A stretch of 50,001 nucleotides of DNA from Massiliimicrobium timonense (GCF_002160865.1 NZ_NFLJ01000021.1:1-50001), one strand, 5' to 3'; numbered from the stretch's first letter, positions 1-9,277 are shown. Program-made: numbers and translations. Notes: a model not told the origin generated them from the letters alone.

Positions 1-55
1 AACGTTTACATATTTCTATTTTTAGTTCTTTAGAATATTTGCTTTTTCTTCCCAA
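1..55 (-). CDS. IS3-type transposase OrfA, N-terminal fragment cut by window edge
   Basis: Reading the minus strand from position 55, a TTG codon opens a frame that begins LGRKSKYSKELKIEICKR and leaves the window at base 1. A basic start followed by K-Y-S-x-E-L-K is typical of the helix-turn-helix first ORF of IS3/IS150-group elements, which binds the terminal repeats. A GGAGG ribosome binding site (complement of 64-68) sits 8 nt before the TTG, which supports the start. Only 18 residues are visible, so the family call rests on pattern recognition; another HTH protein is possible. Confidence 0.5.
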   Translation of the reverse strand, partial: MGRKSKYSKELKIEICKR

Positions 56-61
56 TATAAA

Positions 62-109
62 AACCTCCCGTATCAGTGTTTAATTATTTACACTGTCTAC
101 TAGGAGGTT
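62..109 (-). promoter_or_regulatory. Inverted repeat sequestering the transposase ribosome binding site
   Basis: On the minus strand a 7-bp outer stem (GGAGGTT 103-109 with AACCTCC 62-68) and a 6-bp inner stem (CAGTGT 74-79 with ACACTG 90-95) form one nested hairpin. The 3' arm of the outer stem is the ribosome binding site of the transposase start at 55. Transcripts entering from outside (for example from the lipid kinase gene) would fold it and hide the site. The same hairpin is followed on the minus strand by five T, so it could also end the kinase transcript. Confidence 0.5.
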
Positions 110-126
110 ATCATATCATATTGTAC

Positions 127-1044
127 TCATAGCTTCTCTTTATATTCTAGACTTTTAGGAATAATGACACATAAAGATTGTTTTTCAACCGTGACATGAA
201 TAGGGAAGGTTGTTCCTTTTTCACCATCAACATCATAGATAATATTTTTATCACATTCAATGATTAATTCTTTAGCTTGAATATAAGTGATAAAAGGACT
301 TTTTTCATGACTGTTTAAAGTATAATCTTTGAATAGAGAAATTAAGTCAGTTGCTGAACACTTTTTGATAATCAATAAATCCAATTGACCATCTTGGATA
401 TTAGCATGAGGTGTGATATCTTTAAAGCCTCCCACTTGAGAAGTGTTAGTAATCATAAATAATTTTGCATCTTCTTCAAAATGTTGTCCATCAGCTTCCA
501 CTTTTAAATGTAATGATGTGTGTAATTGTGATGGTAATTGTCGAATGCCACTAATATAATAGGCTAAAGGACCAAATCTTTCTTTATCATTTTTAGATAC
601 TTGAAAACTGATGTCACTAAACATGCCACCAGCAATAACATTAGCAAAATATTGTTCATTGACTTTACCAATATCTACTTTCATTGTCTGGAAGTCTTGA
701 ATCATTTGAATGAAATCATCAGTATTATGAGGTAAATGTAAGTGATTTGCAAAATCATTAACAGTACCACCAGGTAATATCGCAAGAGGAGTCAGTAAGT
801 GATTTTCAATAAAGCCATTAATGATTTCATTAACAGTTCCATCACCACCCACACTCACAACAAAATCATAATCTCCATCTTGAATCTTTAAACTACGCTT
901 GTAGGCATCATCTTTCTTTTGAGTATAAAAGATGTCAACAGTATGAACAATTTGTTTTAAAATCAGTTGACCAATGAGCTGATCAAGTTTTTTTTGAATG
1001 GTTTTTGTTCCTGAACTTGGATTAATAATAAATAAACATTTCAT
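127..1044 (-). CDS. Diacylglycerol/lipid kinase, DagK/YegS family
   Basis: 305-residue lipid kinase of the DAGK catalytic family, expected to phosphorylate diacylglycerol or a related lipid at the inner membrane face and so recycle lipid for phospholipid synthesis. The N-terminal nucleotide-binding fold carries INPSSG near residue 8, the family signature GGDGT at 66-70 and LPGGTVNDFA around 90-99; the rest is the usual beta-rich C-terminal half. An upstream GTG at 1053 is in frame, but AAGGAAGTG places the start at the ATG at 1044. It lies 51 bases downstream of pepT on the same strand. Exact substrate is not visible from sequence. Confidence 0.85.
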   Translation of the reverse strand: MKCLFIINPSSGTKTIQKKLDQLIGQLILKQIVHTVDIFYTQKKDDAYKRSLKIQDGDYDFVVSVGGDGTVNEIINGFIENHLLTPLAILPGGTVNDFANHLHLPHNTDDFIQMIQDFQTMKVDIGKVNEQYFANVIAGGMFSDISFQVSKNDKERFGPLAYYISGIRQLPSQLHTSLHLKVEADGQHFEEDAKLFMITNTSQVGGFKDITPHANIQDGQLDLLIIKKCSATDLISLFKDYTLNSHEKSPFITYIQAKELIIECDKNIIYDVDGEKGTTFPIHVTVEKQSLCVIIPKSLEYKEKL

Positions 1045-1095
1045 AGTGAACACTTCCTTATATTTATTTTACCATCCTTAAAAAAGAAGATAAAC

Positions 1096-2331
1096 CTAAA
1101 ATGGTATATCTTCATGAGCATAGACATTATTTCTCACTAATCTTAAAAGGAGTTCTACACCTTTTTTCATCATTGTAATAGAAACAAATTCATAAGGACC
1201 ATGACAATAGAAACCACCTGTTCCTAGATTAGGACAGGGAAGACCATTAAAAGAGAGACGGGCACCATCTGTACCACCACGAATTGGCGTAATTTCTGGA
1301 CGTAATCCAACATCTTCCATAGCAGTTTCAACTTGTTCAATGATATGAGGATGGTCTTTGATAATATCTTTCATATTAAGATATTGTTCATGCATGGTAA
1401 TATCAATCGCTTCATAGCCATAGAAACTATTTAAATAAGATTGAATACGAGAAAAGTCATTGAGTTGTTGTTTCAGTTCTAAATAATCATGATTGCGGAC
1501 AATATATTCTAAATGTGTTTTTTCACATGTTCCCTGCATATGAACAAGATGGTGAAAACCTTCATAACCTTCAGTCAATTGTGGTTTTTGTCCAGCAGGT
1601 AACATAGAATGGAATGTCATAGCGACTTCTTGAGAATTGACCATTTTATTTTTAGCACTTCCCGGATGAATACTTTGACCTATGATGTCTACAAGCACTT
1701 GGTAGGCATTAAAGTTTTCAAAATGGAATTGATTGATGTCACCACCATCAATTGTATACGCATAATCAGCTTGAAAAATATCTAAATCAAAATGTTCAGT
1801 TCCACGTCCTACTTCTTCATCTGGGGTAAAAGCAATCATAATATCATTATGTAAAAATTCAGGATGTTTATACATATATTCAGCCATACTCATAATGATT
1901 GCAATACCTGCTTTATCATCGCCACCAAGAAGCGTTGTGCCATCCGTTGTGATTAAATCATGTCCTATCACTTTTTGAAGATCAGGGAACTCTCTTGGTG
2001 ATAATAAACGTTCTTCTTTTAATGAAATATCCTTACCATCATAATGACGAATAATTTGGGGATGAATATCTTGACCACTGGCATCGGGTGATGTATCTAA
2101 ATGAGCAATCAACCCTATAACATCACCTTGATGTTGATTATTAGCAGGAATTTTTCCATAGACCACACCATATTCACTCATTTGTACATCTTTAAGACCT
2201 AAAATACGCATTTCTTCAACTAAAAATTGAGCAAATTCTTTTTGACCCGTTGTTGAAGGTGAAATAGTTGAATAAGGATTGGATTGTGTATTAAAGCTTA
2301 TATATTTTAAAAAACGATTTTCAATTTTCAT
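1096..2331 (-). CDS. pepT: Peptidase T (tripeptide aminopeptidase)
   Basis: M20-family cytosolic zinc aminopeptidase that removes the N-terminal residue from tripeptides. The 411-residue length is that of PepT. Metal-site motifs are all present: HLDTSPD near residue 77, GGDDKAG near 140, PDEEVGRGT near 175, and RGGTDGARLS plus GTGGFYCHGP near the C-terminus. The in-frame GTG at 2349 is rejected because GAAGGT lies 8 nt before the ATG at 2331. It is divergent from rnhA, and the roughly 100-bp gap must hold both promoters; a TATAAT at 2406-2411 faces rnhA. Confidence 0.93.
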   Translation of the reverse strand: MKIENRFLKYISFNTQSNPYSTISPSTTGQKEFAQFLVEEMRILGLKDVQMSEYGVVYGKIPANNQHQGDVIGLIAHLDTSPDASGQDIHPQIIRHYDGKDISLKEERLLSPREFPDLQKVIGHDLITTDGTTLLGGDDKAGIAIIMSMAEYMYKHPEFLHNDIMIAFTPDEEVGRGTEHFDLDIFQADYAYTIDGGDINQFHFENFNAYQVLVDIIGQSIHPGSAKNKMVNSQEVAMTFHSMLPAGQKPQLTEGYEGFHHLVHMQGTCEKTHLEYIVRNHDYLELKQQLNDFSRIQSYLNSFYGYEAIDITMHEQYLNMKDIIKDHPHIIEQVETAMEDVGLRPEITPIRGGTDGARLSFNGLPCPNLGTGGFYCHGPYEFVSITMMKKGVELLLRLVRNNVYAHEDIPF

Positions 2332-2431
2332 GATAATACCTTCTTTCACTCATGATTATACCATATCGCTTATATTTTTTACTAGCCAAATGTCATGTTT
2401 ATGATTATAATAGGGAGCGGAGGTTAAAAAG

Positions 2432-3019
2432 ATGGCAAAATATTATGCAGTGAAAAAAGGAAGAAAGATCGGTATTTTTTCAACTTGGGAAGAATGTGAA
2501 TCGATGGTCAAAGGGTTTAAAGGAGCTTTGTATAAATCATTTTCATCTTTAGAAGATGCACAAAACTATTTGAATGAACAAATACCATCTTTTCATGAGC
2601 AGGGATTAATTGCTTATGTGGATGGCAGTTTTAATCAAAAGACGGGTGAATATGGTTATGGCTGTGTTTTGATTGATGGACAACAAGTCATTTTAAAAAT
2701 CAATGGAAAAGGGAAACATCCTGATTATGTCAGTATGCGAAATGTAGCTGGTGAAATTGCCGGAGCTCATCAGGCAATCTGTTATGCGATAGAACATCAA
2801 TATCCTATGATTTGTATTTATTATGATTATGAGGGAATTGAAAAATGGGCTAATCATACATGGATGGCACGTCGTCAAGGAACACAGGCTTATCAAACTT
2901 TTATTGATGAAAGTCGTCAAAAGATTGAGATACATTTTATGAAAGTTTTAGCACATAGTGGGGATTTGTATAATGAAATGGCTGATCTTCTGGCTAAAAA
3001 GGCGGTTGGAATAGCATGA
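2432..3019 (+). CDS. rnhA: Ribonuclease H1 with N-terminal hybrid-binding (viroplasmin-like) domain
   Basis: 195 residues. Residues 2-47 form the RNase H1 hybrid-binding domain (AKYYAVKKGRKIGIF start with FSSLEDAQNYL), also called the caulimovirus viroplasmin domain. The catalytic RNase H fold follows, with acidic residues in YVDGSF (about 63-68), AGEIAG (about 107) and DYEG (about 131), and a C-terminal H-S-G-D...N-E-M-A-D-L-L. It cuts RNA in RNA-DNA hybrids. GGAGG precedes the ATG. The stop overlaps the next start by 4 bases, so it heads an operon with the exonuclease and GNAT genes. A TATAAT at 2406-2411 is a likely -10. Confidence 0.9.
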   Translation: MAKYYAVKKGRKIGIFSTWEECESMVKGFKGALYKSFSSLEDAQNYLNEQIPSFHEQGLIAYVDGSFNQKTGEYGYGCVLIDGQQVILKINGKGKHPDYVSMRNVAGEIAGAHQAICYAIEHQYPMICIYYDYEGIEKWANHTWMARRQGTQAYQTFIDESRQKIEIHFMKVLAHSGDLYNEMADLLAKKAVGIA

Positions 3020-3930
3020 GTGAAAAGATAACCGTTTTTGATATAGAAGTTTTAAATCAAGATCCTGCCAGTGTATGTGCGATTGGTATTGTACAAATTC
3101 AAGATTTACAAGTTGTATCAACCTATTATTCATTAATAAAACCCAAGAATTTAAGCTTTGATCCTTATCGTTTTAGAGTTCATCAGATTCGACCTCAATC
3201 ATTGTATAAAGAAAAAGCATTTCCAGAAGTGTGGAAAGACATTCATCATTATTTTGAAAATACGATTGTTGTATCACATGATATTCAAGGAGATATGATG
3301 AATTTAAGGGCTGCTTTAAAACAGTATCATATGACTTATCCACGCTTAATGATGTCATGTACCAATGTTTTAGCACATCTTGTTTATCCAAAACTTTCAA
3401 AATATAATTTAAAAGATTTATCCATTATGAATGGTTTTCAATTTCAGGCACATCATGCTTTAGAAGATGCCAAAGCTTGTGCTTATTTATTAATGCAAAT
3501 GCTAGAACAAGAAGATGTTTCCAGTCTGTATGATTTACATCAAAAATTTCATTTAGAATTTGGTGAAATGAAAGAAAACTATTATCGTAATATCATTTCT
3601 GCTGAATCAGTTGTTCAACTATTAGAAATGAATCAAAGAGAAGATGCTTTATTGTATCATCAATCAGTCTGTTTTACAGGAAAACTCTATATGCCTCGAG
3701 AAGTCTTAGAAGAAAAGACAAAAGAGGCTTGTGCATTATCAACCAATCAAGTCAGTACGCATACAAATTATCTTGTGATTGGTGGTAGAGGTTATCATAA
3801 AGTACGTTTTGGTAAAGAGAATAAAAAGGTTAAGAAAGCTTTACATCTGATGAAACAGGGACAGGATTTAAGAATTATTCATGAAAAAGAATATTTAAAA
3901 CTCTTAGAAGGGAGAAAAGAATGTCTATAA
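3016..3930 (+). CDS. DEDDh 3'-5' exonuclease with C-terminal BRCT-like domain
   Basis: 304 residues. The N-terminal DnaQ/pol III epsilon-like domain shows FDIE (about 8-11), an acidic SHDIQGD segment (about 92-98) and HHALEDAKA (about 147-155), giving the complete DEDDh set. The C-terminal part (about 215-300) begins VCFTGKLYMPR and contains VIGGRGYHKV and a conserved K-rich end, as in BRCT domains of ligase LigA and of exonuclease-BRCT proteins. Likely acts in DNA repair or processing rather than replication proofreading. Translationally coupled to rnhA (4-bp overlap) and to the GNAT gene (10-bp overlap). Confidence 0.83.
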   Translation: MSEKITVFDIEVLNQDPASVCAIGIVQIQDLQVVSTYYSLIKPKNLSFDPYRFRVHQIRPQSLYKEKAFPEVWKDIHHYFENTIVVSHDIQGDMMNLRAALKQYHMTYPRLMMSCTNVLAHLVYPKLSKYNLKDLSIMNGFQFQAHHALEDAKACAYLLMQMLEQEDVSSLYDLHQKFHLEFGEMKENYYRNIISAESVVQLLEMNQREDALLYHQSVCFTGKLYMPREVLEEKTKEACALSTNQVSTHTNYLVIGGRGYHKVRFGKENKKVKKALHLMKQGQDLRIIHEKEYLKLLEGRKECL

Positions 3931-4490
3931 ATATAAAAGTTGCTTCCATAGATGATGGAGCAGATATTTTAAATATATATGCACCTTATGTGCAATCTAG
4001 CAACATTACTTTTGAATATGATGTTCCTTCCTTAGAAGAAATGCAACAGCGTATTGCACAGACATTGTGTCAATATCCCTATCTTATCGCCAAAGACAAT
4101 GACCGTGTTGTCGGTTATGCTTATGCTTCTGCATTTGCTTCAAGGGCTGCTTATCAGTGGGGCAGTGAGCTTTCTATTTATATTGATTCTCACTATCATG
4201 GTCAAGGCGTTGGAAGACAGCTTTATCAAAGTTTGTTGCATATCTTAAAAATTATGCACATACAACATGTCTATGCTTGTATTACTCATCCCAATATAAA
4301 AAGTGAAAAATTTCATGAAGCTTTTGGTTTTCAATATATTGGTTGTTTTCATCATGCAGGGTATAAGTTTCATCAATGGCATGATATTGTATGGATGGAA
4401 AAAACAATTGGTAATGAAGATGATGTTCAACCAATTATTCCTTTTTCATCCCTGACAAGAGAACAAATTGAATCATGTTTAGGTTTATGA
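3921..4490 (+). CDS. GNAT N-acetyltransferase, phosphinothricin acetyltransferase-like
   Basis: 189 residues. The order of motifs matches the Pat/YwnH branch of GNAT enzymes: IYAPYVQSSNITFEYDVPS at the N-terminus, ELSIYIDSHYHGQGVGRQLY as the acetyl-CoA pyrophosphate-binding motif (Q-G-V-G-R, about 92-97), and HEAFGFQYIGCFHHAGYKF with the final H-DIVWMEK. Members acetylate amino groups of small metabolites such as methionine sulfoximine or other amino-acid analogues. About 25 residues follow the usual end. It is the third gene of the rnhA operon. The substrate is unknown. Confidence 0.85.
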   Translation: MSINIKVASIDDGADILNIYAPYVQSSNITFEYDVPSLEEMQQRIAQTLCQYPYLIAKDNDRVVGYAYASAFASRAAYQWGSELSIYIDSHYHGQGVGRQLYQSLLHILKIMHIQHVYACITHPNIKSEKFHEAFGFQYIGCFHHAGYKFHQWHDIVWMEKTIGNEDDVQPIIPFSSLTREQIESCLGL

Positions 4491-4516
4491 TATGATAAAT
4501 AAAATGAGGTGAAAGA

Positions 4517-5653
4517 ATGGATACATTAATTATTGGAAGTGGTTTTGCAGGAAGTGTTGTAGCGAGAGTTTTAGCTGAAAAAGGAGAAAAAGTCAAAATT
4601 ATTGAAAAGAGAAATCATATTGGTGGCAACTGTTATGATGAATATGATGAATATGGTATATTGGTTCATAAGTATGGTCCTCATATTTTTCATACGAATA
4701 ATAAGGAAGTTTTTGACTTTTTATCACGTTTTACAAAATGGTATGATTATCGCCATGAAGTAGCTGGAAATGTCTATGGAAAGATTATACCGATTCCTTT
4801 TAACTTAAATACTTTAATGATTGTTTTTGGAAAGGAAAAAGGAGAACGCTTAAAACAGGAATTGATTGCTGCATATGGCAAAAATGCCCGTGTTCCTATT
4901 TTAGAATTACAGAAGAATCCTTCTTTGGGTATACAGGAAGTCGCTCAATATGTGTATGAAAATATCTTTTTGAAATATACGATGAAACAATGGAATCAAA
5001 AACCTGAAGAAGTTGATCAAAGCGTAACTGCCAGAGTACCGGTTTTGATTTCTTATGATAATCGTTATTTTCAAGATATTTATCAAGGTATGCCATTAGA
5101 GGGTTATACAAAGTTATTTGAAAAGATGTTGGATCATGATCATATTGAAGTAGAATTGAACAAGGATGCAAAAGAGGATTTGACTTTTGATTTTGAAAAG
5201 AAACAAATCTTTTATCAAGGAAAACTATGGCAGGGCAAAGTTATTTTTACTGGAGCTATTGATACTTTCTTTGATCATTGTTTAGGAAGATTGCCTTATC
5301 GTTCATTACGCTTTGTTTATGAGCATTATCCTCAAGATCATTATCAAAGTCATGGTGTCATTAATTATACAGTCAGTGAAGATTATACACGCATTACAGA
5401 GTTTAAATATTTGACAGGACAGGACATTTCAGGAACAACGATTGTTAAAGAATATCCTGAGGTTTATCATGATGAAAGACAAGTCCCTTACTATGCGATT
5501 TTGTCACCAGAAAATTTAAAGATGTATCAAAAATATGTAGATTATGTCAAACCTTTTTCACAGTTTTATTTATTAGGTCGTCTGGCTCAATATAAATATT
5601 ATAATATTGATGGAATTGTTGAAGAAGCCTTAAAACTGGCTGAAACATTATAG
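4517..5653 (+). CDS. glf: UDP-galactopyranose mutase
   Basis: 378-residue flavoenzyme interconverting UDP-galactopyranose and UDP-galactofuranose, the donor for galactofuranose-containing surface glycans. The N-terminus has the FAD-binding IIGSGFAGSVVA, then EKRNHIGGNCYDE and YGPHIFHT, all Glf signatures. The middle carries the uracil-binding W-N-Q-K-P region and VPVLISYDNRYFQD; the end has LGRLAQYKYYNID. Length matches family members. GAGGTGAAAG precedes the ATG. It is followed after 9 bp by a glycosyltransferase, suggesting joint work on a cell-wall polymer. Confidence 0.95.
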   Translation: MDTLIIGSGFAGSVVARVLAEKGEKVKIIEKRNHIGGNCYDEYDEYGILVHKYGPHIFHTNNKEVFDFLSRFTKWYDYRHEVAGNVYGKIIPIPFNLNTLMIVFGKEKGERLKQELIAAYGKNARVPILELQKNPSLGIQEVAQYVYENIFLKYTMKQWNQKPEEVDQSVTARVPVLISYDNRYFQDIYQGMPLEGYTKLFEKMLDHDHIEVELNKDAKEDLTFDFEKKQIFYQGKLWQGKVIFTGAIDTFFDHCLGRLPYRSLRFVYEHYPQDHYQSHGVINYTVSEDYTRITEFKYLTGQDISGTTIVKEYPEVYHDERQVPYYAILSPENLKMYQKYVDYVKPFSQFYLLGRLAQYKYYNIDGIVEEALKLAETL

Positions 5654-5662
5654 GAGGAAGTT

Positions 5663-6679
5663 ATGAAATATTTAAGTATTGCAATCCCATGTTATAACTC
5701 ACAGGAATATATGGATAAAGCCATTGAATCATGTCTGATTTTAAAAGATGATGTGGAAATTATTATTGTTGATGATGGTTCTTCAGATTTGACTGCCAAA
5801 AAAGGTGATGACTGGGCAGCTTTATATCCAGATACAATTAAATGTGTGCATCAAGAAAATGGTGGACATGGACAGGCTGTTAATACGGGGTTAAAAAATG
5901 CCACAGGACTCTATTTTAAGGTATTGGATAGTGATGACTGGTTTGATCGTTCATCTCTTGTAAAAGTGATTGAAACAATAAAAAAACTTCATTCAAAAGA
6001 TGAAGATGTAGATATGTTTATTGCGAATTACGTTTATGAAAAACCAAGTGCTAATAAATCAAGTGTGATTAAATATACAAATGCTTTACCGCAAAATAGA
6101 ACGTTTAGATGGTATGATTTAAAACATTTTTATCCTCAACAAAACTTATTAATGCATAGTGTCATCTATCGTACTCAATTATTAAGAAACTGTAATCTAG
6201 AATTACCAAAACATACTTTCTATGTTGATAATTTATTTGTTTATCAACCTTTACCTTATGTGAATACACTTTATTATTTAAATGTAGATTTATATCGTTA
6301 TTATATTGGTAGAGAAGATCAGTCAGTGAATGAAAAAATCATGATTTCACGTATTGATCAGCAGATTAAAGTGAATAAATTAATGATTGATTGTTGTGAT
6401 GTGATGAAATTAAAAAGTCGTAAATTAAGAAATTATATGATTAAATATTTAACAATGATTACAACAGTATCTACTGTTTTAATGATTAAATCAGGAACTG
6501 CTGAAAATCTTCAAAAGAAAGATGAATTATGGGATTATTTGAAAAATAAAAATCCAGAGCTTTATAAAGCTGTCAAACATACACTATTAGGTTCAATGAT
6601 GGAAATGGATGGACGTGTTGGTAAAAAGATTATTACAACAGGATACGCTATTTCTAGAAAGTTATTTGGATTTAATTAA
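5663..6679 (+). CDS. Family 2 glycosyltransferase
   Basis: 338-residue GT-A fold inverting glycosyltransferase. It starts SIAIPCYNSQEYM, has VDDGSSD (about 36-42) for nucleotide binding and VLDSDDW (about 90-96) as the metal-binding D-x-D segment. FYVDNLFVYQ matches the later acidic position. No membrane segment is visible, so it acts on the cytosolic face. Placed between glf and a PAP2 phosphatase and coupled to the latter by a 1-base stop/start overlap (TAATG), it may transfer galactofuranose or another sugar to a lipid-linked glycan; the acceptor is unknown. Confidence 0.88.
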   Translation: MKYLSIAIPCYNSQEYMDKAIESCLILKDDVEIIIVDDGSSDLTAKKGDDWAALYPDTIKCVHQENGGHGQAVNTGLKNATGLYFKVLDSDDWFDRSSLVKVIETIKKLHSKDEDVDMFIANYVYEKPSANKSSVIKYTNALPQNRTFRWYDLKHFYPQQNLLMHSVIYRTQLLRNCNLELPKHTFYVDNLFVYQPLPYVNTLYYLNVDLYRYYIGREDQSVNEKIMISRIDQQIKVNKLMIDCCDVMKLKSRKLRNYMIKYLTMITTVSTVLMIKSGTAENLQKKDELWDYLKNKNPELYKAVKHTLLGSMMEMDGRVGKKIITTGYAISRKLFGFN

Positions 6680-7320
6680 TGAAACGTTTCTTATATCGCT
6701 ATCGTCATGCTTGGGTATTTACATATTTTATTATTTATTTACCTTGGTATTTTGGCTTACAGTTAAGAGAGATTTCATTTCATGATGTCTATATAGGGAT
6801 AGATGCTATGACTCCATTTATATCATGGTTTATCTATCCTTATATCTACTGGTTTCTTTTTGTGGCTGGAACGATTGGTTATTTGTTTTTCACACATCGT
6901 CGTGATTTCTATAAATGTGTTGCTTTTTTGTTTATAGGTATGACAATCTGTTTAATTATTTTTACAGTTTATCCAACAAGTTTTGATCATCGACCAGTCA
7001 TTGAAGGACAATCTTTATCAATGAATCTTGTTCAATTCATTTATCAAGCTGATAAAAGTCAAAATGTCTTTCCTAGTATTCATGTGTATAATTCTATTGG
7101 TTGTGCTATTGCACTTATGAAATGTCAAAATATCAGTCATCATCAAACAATCAAAATCTTTGCGATTGTTTCTGCTGTTATGATTACATTATCAACGATG
7201 TTTATTAAACAACATTCTTTTTTAGATGCTGTTGGAGCATCTTTACTGGCAGTGATTTTATATATTTTGATTTATAAAGCAGATATTTTTCAAATTGAAA
7301 AACGTGTATCTCCAGAATAG
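6679..7320 (+). CDS. PAP2-family membrane phosphatase
   Basis: 213-residue membrane protein with about five or six hydrophobic segments. Two PAP2 motifs are present: FPSIHVYNSIG (about 131-141) and the later KQHSFLDAVGA (about 173-183), giving the catalytic histidines and the aspartate; the first motif K-x6-R-P is weak. Enzymes of this family dephosphorylate lipid phosphates such as undecaprenyl pyrophosphate or phosphatidic acid, or transfer head groups. Its place after a glycosyltransferase fits lipid-carrier recycling or polymer head-group transfer. Confidence 0.8.
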   Translation: MKRFLYRYRHAWVFTYFIIYLPWYFGLQLREISFHDVYIGIDAMTPFISWFIYPYIYWFLFVAGTIGYLFFTHRRDFYKCVAFLFIGMTICLIIFTVYPTSFDHRPVIEGQSLSMNLVQFIYQADKSQNVFPSIHVYNSIGCAIALMKCQNISHHQTIKIFAIVSAVMITLSTMFIKQHSFLDAVGASLLAVILYILIYKADIFQIEKRVSPE

Positions 7321-7340
7321 TGAAAAACTATTCTTTTTTT
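7314..7340 (+). terminator. Intrinsic terminator after the glf operon
   Basis: AGAATAGT (7314-7321) pairs with ACTATTCT (7327-7334) over a short A-rich loop and is followed by a run of T to 7340. The 5' arm includes the last codons and the stop of the PAP2 gene. Confidence 0.85.
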
Positions 7341-7386
7341 CTTAAATGGATAGGATATGTCATAATGAATAAAAGGAGGATTCATT

Positions 7387-8253
7387 ATGCAATTAACATT
7401 AGAACATTTATCATTTTATTTCCATCAATGTGAAAATAAAAGACTTAGTCAACATACTTTAAAAGCTTATCGCATTGATTTGAAACAATTTTATGTATTT
7501 ATGAAAAATAAAGAGATGAATAAACAGGAAATATCATCTTATATTCATTATTTGAATGAACATTTTAAACCAAAGACAGTTAAAAGAAAACTGGCATCAC
7601 TTCATGCATTTTTTGAAGAACTGGTTTTTAATGAAATACTTCAAGATAATCCTATGCATAAAATCAGATACAAGATTCAAGAAGAAAAGACATTACCCCG
7701 TATTATTCAATATCATCAATTACAAGACTTATTTAGATGTTTAAATCATGAACATCATGCTTTTATTCAAAGAGATAAAGCAGTCATTGAGTTATTGATT
7801 TCAACAGGAATTAGAGTTTCAGAACTGTGTGCCATTAAAAGAAAAGATATTGATTTAAAAGATCAGTATTTAATTATTTATGGAAAGAACGCTAAAGAAA
7901 GGGTCATTTATTTAACAGATGATGTTTGTAAGGCTCTTAAAAATTATGAATTGACTTTCTATGATTACATTCATCAACAAGATTATTTCTTTATGAATAA
8001 TCAGTATCATCGCTTAACAGATCAATCTGTCCGTCATATTATTAATCATTATACACATGGCTATCATATTACGCCTCATATGTTTCGTCATACTTTTGCG
8101 ACTATGTTGTTGGAACAGGATGTAGATATTACTTATATTCAAAAAATCTTAGGACATAGTTCCATTACGACAACGAGTATTTATGCATATGCTTCTTTAC
8201 AAAGACAAAAAGAGATTATGATGCATAAAAATCCTCGTCATTTAATCAAATAA
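7387..8253 (+). CDS. XerC/XerD-like tyrosine recombinase
   Basis: 288 residues. The N-terminal SAM-like core-binding domain (about 3-95) is followed by the catalytic domain with the full set of residues: R143 in STGIRVSE, K near 167-170 in YGKNAKERV, H231 and R234 in HMFRHTF, H257 in LGHSSI, and nucleophile Y266. Length is that of XerC/XerD chromosome-dimer recombinases rather than phage integrases (usually 350 or more). A strong AAAGGAGG precedes the ATG, and the gene lies alone between a terminator and the next gene. No attachment sites or phage genes are nearby, so a housekeeping or orphan role is likelier. Confidence 0.85.
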   Translation: MQLTLEHLSFYFHQCENKRLSQHTLKAYRIDLKQFYVFMKNKEMNKQEISSYIHYLNEHFKPKTVKRKLASLHAFFEELVFNEILQDNPMHKIRYKIQEEKTLPRIIQYHQLQDLFRCLNHEHHAFIQRDKAVIELLISTGIRVSELCAIKRKDIDLKDQYLIIYGKNAKERVIYLTDDVCKALKNYELTFYDYIHQQDYFFMNNQYHRLTDQSVRHIINHYTHGYHITPHMFRHTFATMLLEQDVDITYIQKILGHSSITTTSIYAYASLQRQKEIMMHKNPRHLIK

Positions 8254-8305
8254 AGGTTTCTTTTTGTTGCGTCTTTATGTATGATAAAAATAAGGTGAAG
8301 ATGGT

Positions 8306-9277
8306 ATGGATAAAAATATTTGGAAACAATTATATACACTGATTAATGAGTGGATTCAACTTGGAGCATGGAAGTTTATTAGAAGTAATGACTTTGTGGG
8401 ATTGGAAATCAATGGAGCAACTTATTATTGTACAATTATGGGACAATTAGGAGATTGTATTGGTTTTTCTATTTATGAAGGTGAACAAGGTTACAGAGAT
8501 TTAAATAGTATTTCATTAGAATACGAGGAGGACCGTGTGATACAGTATATGATGTTTGATCAGACGTGTCTGACTTTCTACATGGGAGATCGTGAAGAAG
8601 TTCCTTCAAGTCAAAGACAGATGATGAAAACATTGGGCTTCAAATATCGTGGGAAGGGGAATTGGCCTTACTTTTTATCATTTCAATCAAGATTTTATCC
8701 TTATGAAATCAATGATTATCAAGCCAAAATCATGATTCAAGTCTTAGAACAATTGATTCCTTTAATGAAAGCTTATATAAATAAAGAAGTTGTTGTGGAT
8801 TTTGATCAAGATGAGATGTTGTATACCCATGATGGGATTTATGAAGCGAGAGCCTTACCACCAGTGAAAGATAAATTTCCAACATTAACTATCACTGATA
8901 AGGGAAATCTTGAAACCATTCCTCAAAGCTTTCGTCAGTTTATCATTGAATTAGCCTATCTTAAAGGTGGTATCGTTGAAGCCGGTTATGATCGTCCTAT
9001 CAGTGGACTTGTTTTGTTAGCGATGGAATTAGAATCACAAGAAATTGTTTACATGAATTTATTAAAGGTTGAAGAAGAACAATCTAAAGCCTGTCTGAAT
9101 ATGTTTCAAGAATTATTAGAAGATTATGGAAAACCTACAGAGATTATGATTAGAAATCCTAGAGTCTTTTGTGCCTTATCTTCTATTTGTGAGGTCTGTG
9201 GAACAAAGATATATATGACTGCCTTACCAATGATTGATAATATTTTGAATGAAATGGAATATTATATGTCAAAATAA
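8306..9277 (+). CDS. DUF7309/DUF6930-like protein of unknown function
   Basis: 323 residues, no signal peptide or membrane segment. The first half begins WKQLYTLINEWIQLGAWKF and has YYCTIMGQLGDCIGFSIYEG, which resembles the N-terminal domain called DUF7309. The second half, with QEIVYMNLL and PTEIMIRNPRVFCALSSIC, resembles DUF6930. Proteins of this layout are scattered in Firmicutes with no assigned reaction. Domain names are from memory of the family and were not searched. It is a single gene ended by a hairpin directly after the stop. Confidence 0.6.
   Translation: MDKNIWKQLYTLINEWIQLGAWKFIRSNDFVGLEINGATYYCTIMGQLGDCIGFSIYEGEQGYRDLNSISLEYEEDRVIQYMMFDQTCLTFYMGDREEVPSSQRQMMKTLGFKYRGKGNWPYFLSFQSRFYPYEINDYQAKIMIQVLEQLIPLMKAYINKEVVVDFDQDEMLYTHDGIYEARALPPVKDKFPTLTITDKGNLETIPQSFRQFIIELAYLKGGIVEAGYDRPISGLVLLAMELESQEIVYMNLLKVEEEQSKACLNMFQELLEDYGKPTEIMIRNPRVFCALSSICEVCGTKIYMTALPMIDNILNEMEYYMSK

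Noticed and set aside
7387-8253. Tyrosine recombinase as the integrase of a mobile element
   Set aside because: Xer-like length, no phage or conjugation genes nearby and no flanking direct repeat or tRNA gene were seen.
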